Assembly (NCBI GenBank): GCA_017560985.1 | Contig: JAFZDX010000003.1 | Location: 1-42,549 of the forward strand | Direction of reading: 5' to 3' | Length of the DNA stretch: 42,549 bases | Source of the DNA: Oscillospiraceae bacterium | GTDB taxonomy: Bacteria > Bacillota > Clostridia > Oscillospirales > Ruminococcaceae | In this document: one piece after another, positions 8,417-14,513 of the stretch | How positions within the stretch are numbered: the stretch's first letter is position 1 | How the letters are laid out: each line of letters starts with the position of its first letter | Translations under genes and position numbers: made by a program | Notes under the pieces: generated by a model | Seen by the model: only the letters and a program-made list of their open reading frames with translations | Told to the model about the DNA's origin: nothing | The model's database searches: none

Positions 8417-8956
8417 ATGAAGATATCAATAATTGGCTATTCAGGTGCAGGCAAGTCTACCACCGCCCGAATACTTGGTGAAAAACTGGGGATACCTGTG
8501 TTGCATCTTGATACTGTGTATCATATGCCGGGCTGGCAGGTAAGACCAAATGAGGACAGCATAGCCATTGTGTCAGAATTTATGGCGAAAAATAACAGCT
8601 GGGTAATAGACGGTAACTACAAGGCTATAATTCAGCAGCAGCGTTTTGAACAGTCAGATCTGATAATCTTTTTTGATTTCAACAGATTAACCTGTTTTTG
8701 GCGCGCATTTGCACGATATCTGAAATACAGGGGCAAGTCCCGTCCGGATATGACACAGGGCTGTAACGAGAAATTTGACCTTGAATTTGCCAGATGGATA
8801 CTGAAAGATGGCAGAACACCACAAAAGGTGCGGGGTTATAAAAATATGTGCCAAAAATATGCAGACAAAGTGGTAATTATCCGCAATCAAAAAGAGCTTG
8901 AAAGATTTTTTGAAAATTTTTTTAAAAAATTCAAAAAAAGTGTTGACATTTGCTGA
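8417..8956 (+). CDS. P-loop kinase-like ATPase (DNA topology modulation protein FlaR-related)
   Basis: A 179-residue P-loop protein with Walker A GYSGAGKST at residues 6-14, then the LHLDTVYHMPGW block and WVIDGNY typical of the adenylate-kinase-like group often labelled topology modulation protein or FlaR. DLIIFFDFNR is the Walker B-like strand, and arginines around KYRGKSRPDM may form the lid. The true substrate of this group is not established. I chose ATG 8417, five bases after GGAGG (8407-8411), over ATG 8378, which has no site. The C-terminus is rich in Phe and Lys. The tRNA-Pro promoter overlaps its last codons. Confidence 0.78.
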   Translation: MKISIIGYSGAGKSTTARILGEKLGIPVLHLDTVYHMPGWQVRPNEDSIAIVSEFMAKNNSWVIDGNYKAIIQQQRFEQSDLIIFFDFNRLTCFWRAFARYLKYRGKSRPDMTQGCNEKFDLEFARWILKDGRTPQKVRGYKNMCQKYADKVVIIRNQKELERFFENFFKKFKKSVDIC

Positions 8957-8971
8957 TTTCTGATGTATACT
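8943..8971 (+). promoter_or_regulatory. Strong promoter of tRNA-Pro, overlapping the upstream gene
   Basis: TTGACA (8943-8948), exactly 17 bases, TATACT (8966-8971). The -35 hexamer lies inside the last codons of the kinase-like gene. The tRNA begins 27 bases after the -10 box. Confidence 0.88.
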
Positions 8972-8997
8972 AATCAAGCACTTGAGAAATCAAGCAA

Positions 8998-9074
8998 CGG
9001 GATGTGGCTCAGTTTGGTAGAGCGCCTGGTTTGGGACCAGGATGCCGCAGGTTCGAATCCTGTCATCCCGACCA
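8998..9074 (+). tRNA. tRNA-Pro (anticodon TGG), CCA encoded
   Basis: A full cloverleaf: acceptor CGGGATG (8998-9004) pairs with CATCCCG (9064-9070); the anticodon arm is CCTGG-TTTGGGA-CCAGG, giving anticodon TGG for proline; the T-arm loop is TTCGAAT. A discriminator base and an encoded CCA (9072-9074) follow. It has its own promoter and terminator. Its 3' end is partly duplicated 178 bases downstream in a tRNA-derived repeat. Confidence 0.97.
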
Positions 9075-9077
9075 CGA

Positions 9078-9106
9078 GGAACTACGAAAGTAGTTCCTTT
9101 TTTGTT
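9078..9106 (+). terminator. Intrinsic terminator of tRNA-Pro
   Basis: GGAACTAC at 9078-9085, GAAA loop, GTAGTTCC at 9090-9097, then TTTTTTTG. Confidence 0.95.
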
Positions 9107-9107
9107 T

Positions 9108-9253
9108 GTCAGGATTCGAACCTGAGAAGGTCGCGGCGTTAAGCAAACAGTCCAGTGGCCTGTTTGTAGCCAGCGAGAGCTTGAGCGACAGCGAAAGCCA
9201 GTTAGTATGCAAGGCGAAGCCGAAGCAGACGGGAATCCTGTCATCGCGACCAC
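9108..9253 (+). repeat. tRNA-derived dispersed repeat, copy A (long form)
   Basis: The unit opens with an inverted T-arm sequence (GTCAGGATTCGAACCTG, 9108-9124). It closes with a forward tRNA 3' end (GAATCCTGTCATCGCGACCA, 9233-9252) that matches the 3' end of the neighbouring tRNA-Pro at all but one base and includes a CCA. In between are short inverted motifs such as AAACAG/CTGTTT and a block shared with copy B at 13350-13448. Copy A has about 49 extra bases after AACCTG that copy B lacks. It makes no credible protein, although spurious open frames cross it. An intrinsic terminator follows immediately, as after a real tRNA gene. Confidence 0.8.
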
Positions 9254-9254
9254 T

Positions 9255-9300
9255 TGGAATAGTCAAAACGCAACTAAGCGCTGACTATTCCATTTTTTTG
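9255..9300 (+). terminator. Intrinsic terminator directly after repeat copy A
   Basis: TGGAATAGTCA (9255-9265) pairs perfectly with 9282-9292 around a 16-base loop, then TTTTTTTG. Confidence 0.88.
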
Positions 9301-9318
9301 TTTAAAATAAATTTTTTT

Positions 9319-9351
9319 ACAGCAGGTAGGTGATACCTGCTGTTTTTTTTA
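9319..9351 (+). terminator. Second plus-strand terminator with no gene of its own
   Basis: ACAGCAGGTA (9319-9328), five-base loop, TACCTGCTGT (9334-9343), then eight T. No plus-strand gene ends here; the minus-strand recombinase remnant stops at its edge. It may be left over from a deleted or moved gene. Confidence 0.85.
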
Positions 9352-9675
9352 TGCGATTTTTCCCTGCACAGGCAGATATTCAACTGAAACACCTTCGCGT
9401 GATTCAACAACCACATTGTTGCCGCTGAATTCATTCGGTACATCAAGAATACCAAGAAATTTGTAATGTATAACAATTCTCTGAGTTTTACTTTTGCCAC
9501 TGCCTTCGATATTGTAGACCTCTATCTTTTCAATAAGTTCTTTCAGCAGTATTGGATTTATGTACTTCATTTCAAGAAATTTTTTCACTTTTTCTGTGAA
9601 TTTCTTTTGCCTTGCCACGGTATCTTTCAGCTTTTCCAATTCTTTTTCGTAATCATTGATAGTTCTGATGTTTGA
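9349..9675 (-). pseudogene. Large serine recombinase remnant (C-terminal DUF4368-like part)
   Basis: About 100 codons on the minus strand encode only the C-terminal end of a large serine site-specific recombinase: a coiled-coil-like stretch (NDYEKELEKLKDTVARQ) followed by LLKELIEKIEVY, KTQRIVIHYKFLG and a short tail, which resembles the DUF4368 region of transposon and ICE recombinases. The catalytic serine domain and the main DNA-binding domains are absent. Upstream in the gene's direction there is no start with a ribosome binding site, only a minus-strand terminator at 9689-9734. It therefore appears to be a decayed fragment. Its position next to a tRNA gene and tRNA-end repeats suggests a former integrated element (inference). 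Confidence 0.68.
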
Positions 9676-9688
9676 ATAAATATTGCAA

Positions 9689-9734
9689 ATAAAAAAGGCA
9701 CCAAGTATATGGATTTCCCAAATACTTGATGCCT
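9689..9734 (-). terminator. Orphan minus-strand terminator at the end of the recombinase remnant
   Basis: Reading the minus strand, a 13-bp stem with one G-U pair (9734-9722 with 9708-9696) is followed by TTTTTTATTT. No minus-strand gene ends here, since the next gene to the right is on the plus strand. It probably marks a deletion junction. Confidence 0.72.
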
Positions 9735-9793
9735 GAAAGCAATAAGTTTTTTATATTAAAATTTATCGGAAATGAAAATTGTAAAAATGCCGT

Positions 9794-9863
9794 TATCGGC
9801 AAAATATCTTTGCTTTTTGGTGTGCACTGCAACTTGAAATATTTGCCGATAGTATGCTATAAT
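9794..9863 (+). promoter_or_regulatory. HTH-Fic gene promoter with flanking inverted repeat
   Basis: TTGAAA (9834-9839), 18-bp spacer, TATAAT (9858-9863). The arms TATCGGCAAAATAT (9794-9807) and ATATTTGCCGATA (9839-9851) are inverted copies apart from one extra A. The right arm lies inside the promoter spacer, so this is a candidate operator pair, possibly bound by the HTH of the Fic protein itself (inference). Confidence 0.68.
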
Positions 9864-9909
9864 ACTTATATAATGAATAACTATATCCTTATGTAGAGGT
9901 GATATATAA

Positions 9910-10791
9910 ATGGCATATCTTTCAGTTACTGAAACAGCAAAAAAATGGAATATGTCTGAACGCAGTGTCCGCAACTACTGTGCTCAGGGCCGTATCGATG
10001 GGGCTTTCCTTACAGGCAAAACCTGGAATATCCCTGAAAATGCTGAAAAACCGGAAAGAACAAAAAGAAAATCCAGTAAGCCTGAAACTTTACTGGATAT
10101 ATTGAAGCGTGAAAAAGACAGTAAACACCACGGCGGTATTTATCACAAAACACAGATCGACCTGACATATAACTCAAACCACATTGAAGGCAGTCGACTC
10201 ACACATGACCAGACACGATACATCTTCGAAACAAATACCATCGGCATTGAAAATGAAGTTGTAAATGTTGATGATGTTATAGAAACAGCTAACCATTTTA
10301 AATGTGTTGATTTTATAATTGACACAGTTAACATAAAACTGACTGAAGGATATATACAAAAATTACATTATTTTTTGAAATCAGGAACTACTATGAAGTG
10401 GTTTGAAATTGGCAGTTACAAAAAATATCCGAATGAAGTTGGTGGCATAAATACAACATTGCCAGAAGAAGTTTCGGATAAGATGAAAGAATTATTGTCA
10501 GAATATAGTAGTAAGAAAACAATTACTTTTGATGATATTCTTGATTTCCATGTTAAGTTTGAACGTATACACCCGTTCCAGGATGGTAATGGTCGTGTAG
10601 GCCGATTGATAATGTTCAAAGAATGTCTCAAACACAATATTGTTCCGTTTATTATTGAAGACAATCTGAAGATGTACTACTACCGCGGGCTTAAAGAATG
10701 GAACAACGAAAAAGGCTATCTTACAGATACCTGCCTGACAGCACAGGATAAATACAAAGCATATCTTGATTATTTCAGAATTAAGTATTAA
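9910..10791 (+). CDS. Fic family protein with N-terminal helix-turn-helix
   Basis: A 293-residue protein. Residues 1-45 look like a small helix-turn-helix of the excisionase/MerR type (YLSVTETAKKWNMSERSVRNYC). The Fic core follows, with the catalytic motif HPFQDGNGRVGR at 221-232 intact (His221 as base, GNGR for the phosphates), so AMP or other nucleotide transfer to a protein hydroxyl is plausible. SNHIEG at 89-94 fits the inhibitory-helix motif [S/T]xxxE[G/N] placed before the Fic core, so activity is probably self-inhibited. It may therefore regulate its own gene. AGAGGTGAT precedes ATG 9910. No separate antitoxin gene is seen. A TetR gene follows 39 bp later. Confidence 0.93.
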   Translation: MAYLSVTETAKKWNMSERSVRNYCAQGRIDGAFLTGKTWNIPENAEKPERTKRKSSKPETLLDILKREKDSKHHGGIYHKTQIDLTYNSNHIEGSRLTHDQTRYIFETNTIGIENEVVNVDDVIETANHFKCVDFIIDTVNIKLTEGYIQKLHYFLKSGTTMKWFEIGSYKKYPNEVGGINTTLPEEVSDKMKELLSEYSSKKTITFDDILDFHVKFERIHPFQDGNGRVGRLIMFKECLKHNIVPFIIEDNLKMYYYRGLKEWNNEKGYLTDTCLTAQDKYKAYLDYFRIKY

Positions 10792-10830
10792 CAAAAAGAG
10801 AGTAAAATTGATTTATCAAAGGAAAACACT

Positions 10831-11346
10831 ATGGACCTGAAAAAATTGATAGCACTTAGATTTATTGATATAATTACAGAAAATAAAACTTCAAAAATTA
10901 CAGTTACTCAACTTTGTGATACCGCCGGAGTATCACGTACATCTTTTTACAAACATTTCAAAGATGTATATGAAGTTATAGAATATATTTTTATTCAGGA
11001 TGCTATGCGAAATATGGACATGTATGTGAAAAATAAACTCAATGCACGTATAATAATGGAAAACTGGTTTGCAAGCTTTTGTATTCACAAAGAGTTTTAT
11101 CGCATAGCAATAGCAGAAAATGGACAAAACTCATTGATTGAGACAATAATCAGTCTGGTTGAAGAATATAACCGAAAAATTTTCAGTACAATAACTGATG
11201 ATGAAACAGAATTGGAATATTGCGCATACAAATACTCAGTATTACAAGTTATGCTGATGAAAAAGTGGATGCTTGATGGCATGAAAATACCACCAGAAAA
11301 GATAGCAAAAATATTTCTGACTGATTACATTGGTTTACAATTTTAA
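10831..11346 (+). CDS. TetR/AcrR family transcriptional regulator
   Basis: A 171-residue regulator with an N-terminal TetR helix-turn-helix (KITVTQLCDTAGVSRTSFYKHFKDVYEVIEYI, about 23-54) and an all-helical ligand domain of the TetR C-terminal type seen in small Firmicute regulators. AAAGGA precedes ATG 10831 by seven bases. It lies just after the Fic gene and 92 bp ahead of the dehydrogenase gene, whose promoter spacer contains a palindrome; control of that promoter is the likely role (inference). The ligand is unknown. Confidence 0.9.
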   Translation: MDLKKLIALRFIDIITENKTSKITVTQLCDTAGVSRTSFYKHFKDVYEVIEYIFIQDAMRNMDMYVKNKLNARIIMENWFASFCIHKEFYRIAIAENGQNSLIETIISLVEEYNRKIFSTITDDETELEYCAYKYSVLQVMLMKKWMLDGMKIPPEKIAKIFLTDYIGLQF

Positions 11347-11350
11347 ATAT

Positions 11351-11417
11351 TTGTAAACTTTTGTAAACGATATTAAGTTCTTGTAAATTGATTTATTTTT
11401 AACAAATAAATTATACT
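11351..11417 (+). promoter_or_regulatory. Dehydrogenase promoter with spacer palindrome and phased TTGTAAA repeats
   Basis: TTGATT (11388-11393), 18-bp spacer, TATACT (11412-11417). The spacer holds a perfect inverted repeat, ATTTATTT-TTAAC-AAATAAAT (11391-11411), the expected place for a TetR-type repressor site. Upstream, TTGTAAA occurs at 11351, 11361 and 11381, that is, spaced by 10 and 20 bases on one face of the helix. Confidence 0.72.
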
Positions 11418-11438
11418 TTCATTAAGAGGTGATTTTTA

Positions 11439-12446
11439 ATGAAAGCAGCAATTTATAATGGCGTGAAGAAAATTGATTTTGTAGAACTTCCAATGCCACA
11501 GTGCGATGATAATGGTATCGTTGTAAAAAATATTTGTGCATCAATCTGCGGTTCTGATGTTACTGCATATAACTATGGTGGTGAAGCAGTAATGATTTAT
11601 CCGGGCTTTGAATTCGGTCACGAGATGGTAAGCCGTGTAGTGAAAGTAGGCAAAAATGTAGAGGGCATCAAAGAAGGCGACAGAGTGTTCCCTGTTCCAC
11701 AGTTTGCTAAAAATGATTATACAAGAGCAGCAACAATTGGTGGTTTCAGTGAATATGTAGAGATTCCGCAGTGTAAACTGAATCAGAGTGTATACATCGT
11801 TCCTGACGAAATTGAAGATGAACTTGCAAGTATTATCGAACCATTTACAGTAGGTGCAAATGCAGCGATGAGACTTAATATTGAAGCAGGGAAAAAAGCT
11901 ATCGTATTTGGTGCAGGTGCAATTGGTCTTACCGCAGCCGTTACTTTGAAATATAAAGGTTGCGATGTTGTAGTTGTAGATATGCTTGAGGATCGTCTTA
12001 AAGTTGCAGAAACTCTTGGCATGATGACATGTAATCTTGCAACAGAAGACTTTGCTGCAAAATGTACACAGCTGTTAGGTGGTGCATACGGATTTGCAGG
12101 ACCTGCTATTGATTGTGACTACTATATTGATGCAGCAGGTAAACAGTCAGTCCTTGACTCATTTATAGGTTTTGGCAAAGGTATGGCAAAAATTTCTCTC
12201 GTTGGTGTTCCTCACCAGCCACTGCAGTTCAACGCTGTTCCGCTTATTTATACAGGTATGCAAATTATCGGGCCAGCAGGTGCAGACGATGAAGTTATCA
12301 GAACTGTAATTGAAATTCTTGCTTCTCATAAATTCCCTATGCAGAACATCATTACACATACTTTCAGTCAGGATCAGATTGTAGAAGCACTGGAACAAGC
12401 ATCTAAAACACAGGAAGCTATGAAAGTCGTTATCAAATACGAATAA
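11439..12446 (+). CDS. Zinc-dependent medium-chain alcohol/polyol dehydrogenase
   Basis: A 335-residue MDR-superfamily dehydrogenase. Catalytic zinc ligands are in place: Cys37 (CGSD), His61-Glu62 (GHE) and probably Glu134 (IIEPF). The Rossmann motif is GAGAIG at 158-163, and Asp181 after VVVV favours NAD over NADP. The cysteine-rich structural zinc lobe found in many members is missing. Sorbitol/threonine-type or polyol-phosphate substrates are possible, but the substrate cannot be fixed from sequence. AAGAGGTGAT precedes ATG. It is co-directional with a VOC protein 15 bp downstream and probably forms a TetR-controlled two-gene operon. Confidence 0.9.
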   Translation: MKAAIYNGVKKIDFVELPMPQCDDNGIVVKNICASICGSDVTAYNYGGEAVMIYPGFEFGHEMVSRVVKVGKNVEGIKEGDRVFPVPQFAKNDYTRAATIGGFSEYVEIPQCKLNQSVYIVPDEIEDELASIIEPFTVGANAAMRLNIEAGKKAIVFGAGAIGLTAAVTLKYKGCDVVVVDMLEDRLKVAETLGMMTCNLATEDFAAKCTQLLGGAYGFAGPAIDCDYYIDAAGKQSVLDSFIGFGKGMAKISLVGVPHQPLQFNAVPLIYTGMQIIGPAGADDEVIRTVIEILASHKFPMQNIITHTFSQDQIVEALEQASKTQEAMKVVIKYE

Positions 12447-12461
12447 CAGGGAGGAAAATAT

Positions 12462-12977
12462 ATGTCTAAACTTTTAAATTCTGTTATTCAGGCCGGTATT
12501 GTAGTTGAAGACCTTGAAGCAACAGTAAAATACTATGCAGAAGAACTTGGTATTGGTCCATGGAAGATTTCCAGATACAGAGATCAGGATGGCAACATAG
12601 TGAATATGTTGGCAAGAGGATGGACAGGTGGTGTTATGAACCAGGGATTTGAACTGGAACTTTTTGACCGCCGATATCTCATGCCTATGCAGGCAGAATT
12701 CTATGAAAAACACGGTCAGGGTGTTCAGCACTTATGCTTCGGTTGTGAAGATTTTGTGGCAACAAGAGAAGAATTGATGAAAAAATTCCCTGTTTTGTTT
12801 GACACATGCAGTTTTATGGGTTACAGCAAAGATATGATGAACAGTACATATTTTGATGCAACTAAAGAACTTGGTGTCGTGCTTGAAATCTCCGAAATAC
12901 CAATAGGTGCCAATGAAGGTAAACATCCAGCATATCAATGGGAAGAAGAAGTTTACCCTGTAAAGAAAACAGTATAA
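12462..12977 (+). CDS. VOC (glyoxalase/epimerase-fold) family protein
   Basis: A 171-residue vicinal-oxygen-chelate protein with two beta-alpha-beta-beta-beta modules. The opening IQAGIVVEDLEATVKYYAEELGIGPW and the second-half GVQHLCFGCEDF (metal-ligand His) resemble methylmalonyl-CoA epimerase and glyoxalase-like members; the terminal Glu ligand is probably in VVLEISE. The reaction is unknown. GGGAGG lies before ATG 12462 and the gene follows the dehydrogenase closely, so both may process one hydroxylated or ketone substrate (inference). A hairpin terminator follows. Confidence 0.86.
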   Translation: MSKLLNSVIQAGIVVEDLEATVKYYAEELGIGPWKISRYRDQDGNIVNMLARGWTGGVMNQGFELELFDRRYLMPMQAEFYEKHGQGVQHLCFGCEDFVATREELMKKFPVLFDTCSFMGYSKDMMNSTYFDATKELGVVLEISEIPIGANEGKHPAYQWEEEVYPVKKTV

Positions 12978-12991
12978 TTAAAAATTGAAAT

Positions 12992-13038
12992 AATGGGTAT
13001 CGATTTTTTTATATCATAGATGATCGATACCCATTCTT
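12992..13038 (+). terminator. Hairpin terminator after the VOC gene
   Basis: AATGGGTATCGAT (12992-13004) pairs perfectly with 13023-13035 around an 18-base loop. The following tract CTTGT is poor in T, so a processing or stabilising role is also possible. The 147 bases that follow hold no credible gene. Confidence 0.68.
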
Positions 13039-13184
13039 GTATATCAACTTATTGGAAGGGAAACAATGAAATCAAGAGGAGAAAACTGAATTTCTATATT
13101 GAATTTCTGAGCAAGACAAGGATGGTAGCAGAAAAAGACGGCAAAGAAATTATTGTATATTGATATTTATTGTTACCTGTAGAA

Positions 13185-13212
13185 AAGGCAGTCATTTTTT
13201 AATGACTGCCTT
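13185..13212. repeat. Perfect 12-bp hairpin, orphan terminator-like
   Basis: AAGGCAGTCATT (13185-13196), TTTT loop, AATGACTGCCTT (13201-13212). On the minus strand it is followed by TTTTC, so it could end minus-strand transcription, but no minus-strand gene reaches it. Confidence 0.65.
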
Positions 13213-13294
13213 GTGCATCCGCTGTTGGATTATATAATTGATTTGTTTTGGGCACATTACGGACAGCGTATTGCTGTACAATCACCCCGCCCAT

Positions 13295-13324
13295 AGCGGT
13301 AGTCGAAAGACTACCGCTTTTCGT
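13295..13324 (+). terminator. Orphan terminator preceded by a tRNA-end-like sequence
   Basis: AGCGGTAGTC (13295-13304), GAAA, GACTACCGCT (13309-13318), then TTTTCG. It has the same GAAA-loop style as the terminator of tRNA-Pro. Directly before it is ACCCCGCCCA, which looks like an acceptor 3' strand plus CCA, but no matching 5' half was found. It may be what remains of a deleted tRNA gene (inference). Confidence 0.7.
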
Positions 13325-13349
13325 TTGCAAAAATTCAGATATACATAGA

Positions 13350-13448
13350 GATGACAGGATTTGAACCTGCGAGAGCTTGAGCGACAGCGAAAGCCAGTCA
13401 GTATGCAAAGCGAAGCCGAAGCAGACGGGAATCCTGTCATCCTGCCCA
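13350..13448 (+). repeat. tRNA-derived dispersed repeat, copy B (short form)
   Basis: GATGACAGGATT (13350-13361) and AATCCTGTCATC (13430-13441) are a perfect 12-bp inverted pair bounding the unit. Inside, the GCGAGAGCTTGAGCG and CGAAGCCGAAGCAGACGGGA blocks match copy A (9108-9253) nearly base for base, but a 49-base segment of copy A is absent. It ends in CCTGCCCA, again a tRNA-like CCA end, followed at once by a terminator. A long open frame that runs through it into the lipoprotein gene is not credible as coding. Confidence 0.8.
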
Positions 13449-13476
13449 AGACCACCGAGAAATCGGTGGTCTTTTG
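13448..13476 (+). terminator. Intrinsic terminator directly after repeat copy B
   Basis: AAGACCACCGA (13448-13458), GAAA, TCGGTGGTCTT (13463-13473), then TT. Confidence 0.85.
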
Positions 13477-13477
13477 G

Positions 13478-13507
13478 TTGTGTAAAAATATTGTTGTATG
13501 CTATAAT
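13478..13507 (+). promoter_or_regulatory. Promoter of the lipoprotein/SGNH hydrolase pair
   Basis: TTGTGT (13478-13483), 18-bp spacer, TATAAT (13502-13507), with TGC directly before the -10 box (extended -10). Confidence 0.65.
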
Positions 13508-13538
13508 TAAAAATAATACTTTACAACGAGGTAACAAT

Positions 13539-14513
13539 ATGAAAAAACTGATTGCGCTGGCTATGGCAGCGGTTATGTGTCTGTCTTTTACAGCCTGCAC
13601 ACCTAAAAGCCAGGAAGTAAAACAAACAGAAATAATGATAAGGGCCATTGAAGAAGTAACCGACCAGAGCGGCGAAGACATTGTATTGGCAGAACATATG
13701 TATCACAACCTGTCAGCAGAAGAAAAAGGCCAGGTGAAAAACTATTCGTCACTTACACAGGCAAGGGAAAAATACAACCAACTTATCCATTATGGCCAGT
13801 GGGTTCAGTTTTTTAATAAAGAAGCTGTTACTTTCACACTGAACGAAGACGGCAGTTTCATAATGTCAGACGGGCGCAGTGGCAAATATGAAATAACAGA
13901 CAGTTTTGTGACTATGCTGACAGACGAAGGAGAAACAATCACTCTGGAAAAAGAAATGCACAAAAATCTTCTGCACCTGAAAACAGAAGATGCTGACTAT
14001 ATCCGCCCAGACCTGCTGGTGGTGGAAAAGGCAAAAATCATTCCTGATAACCGGTACAGACACCTTAATTTCAACTATCATCTGCATATTGAAAGAGATA
14101 TGTGGGGACTGGATAAAGATTACTGGTACAGCCTGCAGATAATGCCATCAGAAGATTATGTGGGTATTGTTGCACCGGGTACAGAACTTACACTCACACT
14201 TAAATATACAACCAGAGATGTTGCAACATTGCGGAAAATTGACGCAGAAGAACTGCTGATTACCGAAGAGCTTTCAGAACCTGTACAGCAGGAAAAAACA
14301 ATTACAGTAACAGCAGAGAATTTTATGTCTGGCGAATGCTGCAATCCGGAATACGACCTGGTAAGGGGTGTATCCAGCCAGTTCAAAGATTACAAAAGTC
14401 TTATCAAAAAACTGGAACTCATAGAAAACGCAGAACTTGTATCAGCCGAAGGCACATTATGTTACTATAGCCAGCTGCTTGATACAGCGTGGGGAGGATT
14501 GTATCTTGATTAA
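13539..14513 (+). CDS. Hypothetical lipoprotein
   Basis: A 324-residue predicted lipoprotein: signal peptide MKKLIALAMAAVMCLSFTAC with the lipidated Cys20, then a short polar linker. Residues about 30-75 (YHNLSAEEKGQVKNYSSLTQAREKY, in part) match the helical repeat often found in clostridial surface proteins. The rest is probably beta-rich and has no domain I can name. Start at ATG 13539 is set by ACGAGGT and a good promoter just upstream; a longer frame would run through a tRNA-derived repeat. It overlaps the next gene by eight bases, so the two products are probably made together and may act at the cell surface. Confidence 0.78.
   Translation: MKKLIALAMAAVMCLSFTACTPKSQEVKQTEIMIRAIEEVTDQSGEDIVLAEHMYHNLSAEEKGQVKNYSSLTQAREKYNQLIHYGQWVQFFNKEAVTFTLNEDGSFIMSDGRSGKYEITDSFVTMLTDEGETITLEKEMHKNLLHLKTEDADYIRPDLLVVEKAKIIPDNRYRHLNFNYHLHIERDMWGLDKDYWYSLQIMPSEDYVGIVAPGTELTLTLKYTTRDVATLRKIDAEELLITEELSEPVQQEKTITVTAENFMSGECCNPEYDLVRGVSSQFKDYKSLIKKLELIENAELVSAEGTLCYYSQLLDTAWGGLYLD

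Noticed and set aside
8990..9266. Minus-strand open frames of 67-87 codons across tRNA-Pro and repeat copy A
   Set aside because: They are translations of a tRNA gene and a tRNA-derived repeat, have no ribosome binding site, and the peptide recurs at copy B (13.4 kb) only because the DNA is repeated.
13066..13163. Small open frames (MKSRGEN, and a 30-codon frame ending EKDGKEIIVY) in the gap after the VOC gene
   Set aside because: The first is too short and the second has no start codon. They could be the debris of a frameshifted gene, but no homology is recognisable.
13377..13538. N-terminal extension of the lipoprotein gene through repeat copy B
   Set aside because: The extension crosses the repeat, a terminator and the promoter. 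ATG 13539 has a ribosome binding site and starts a proper lipoprotein signal peptide.
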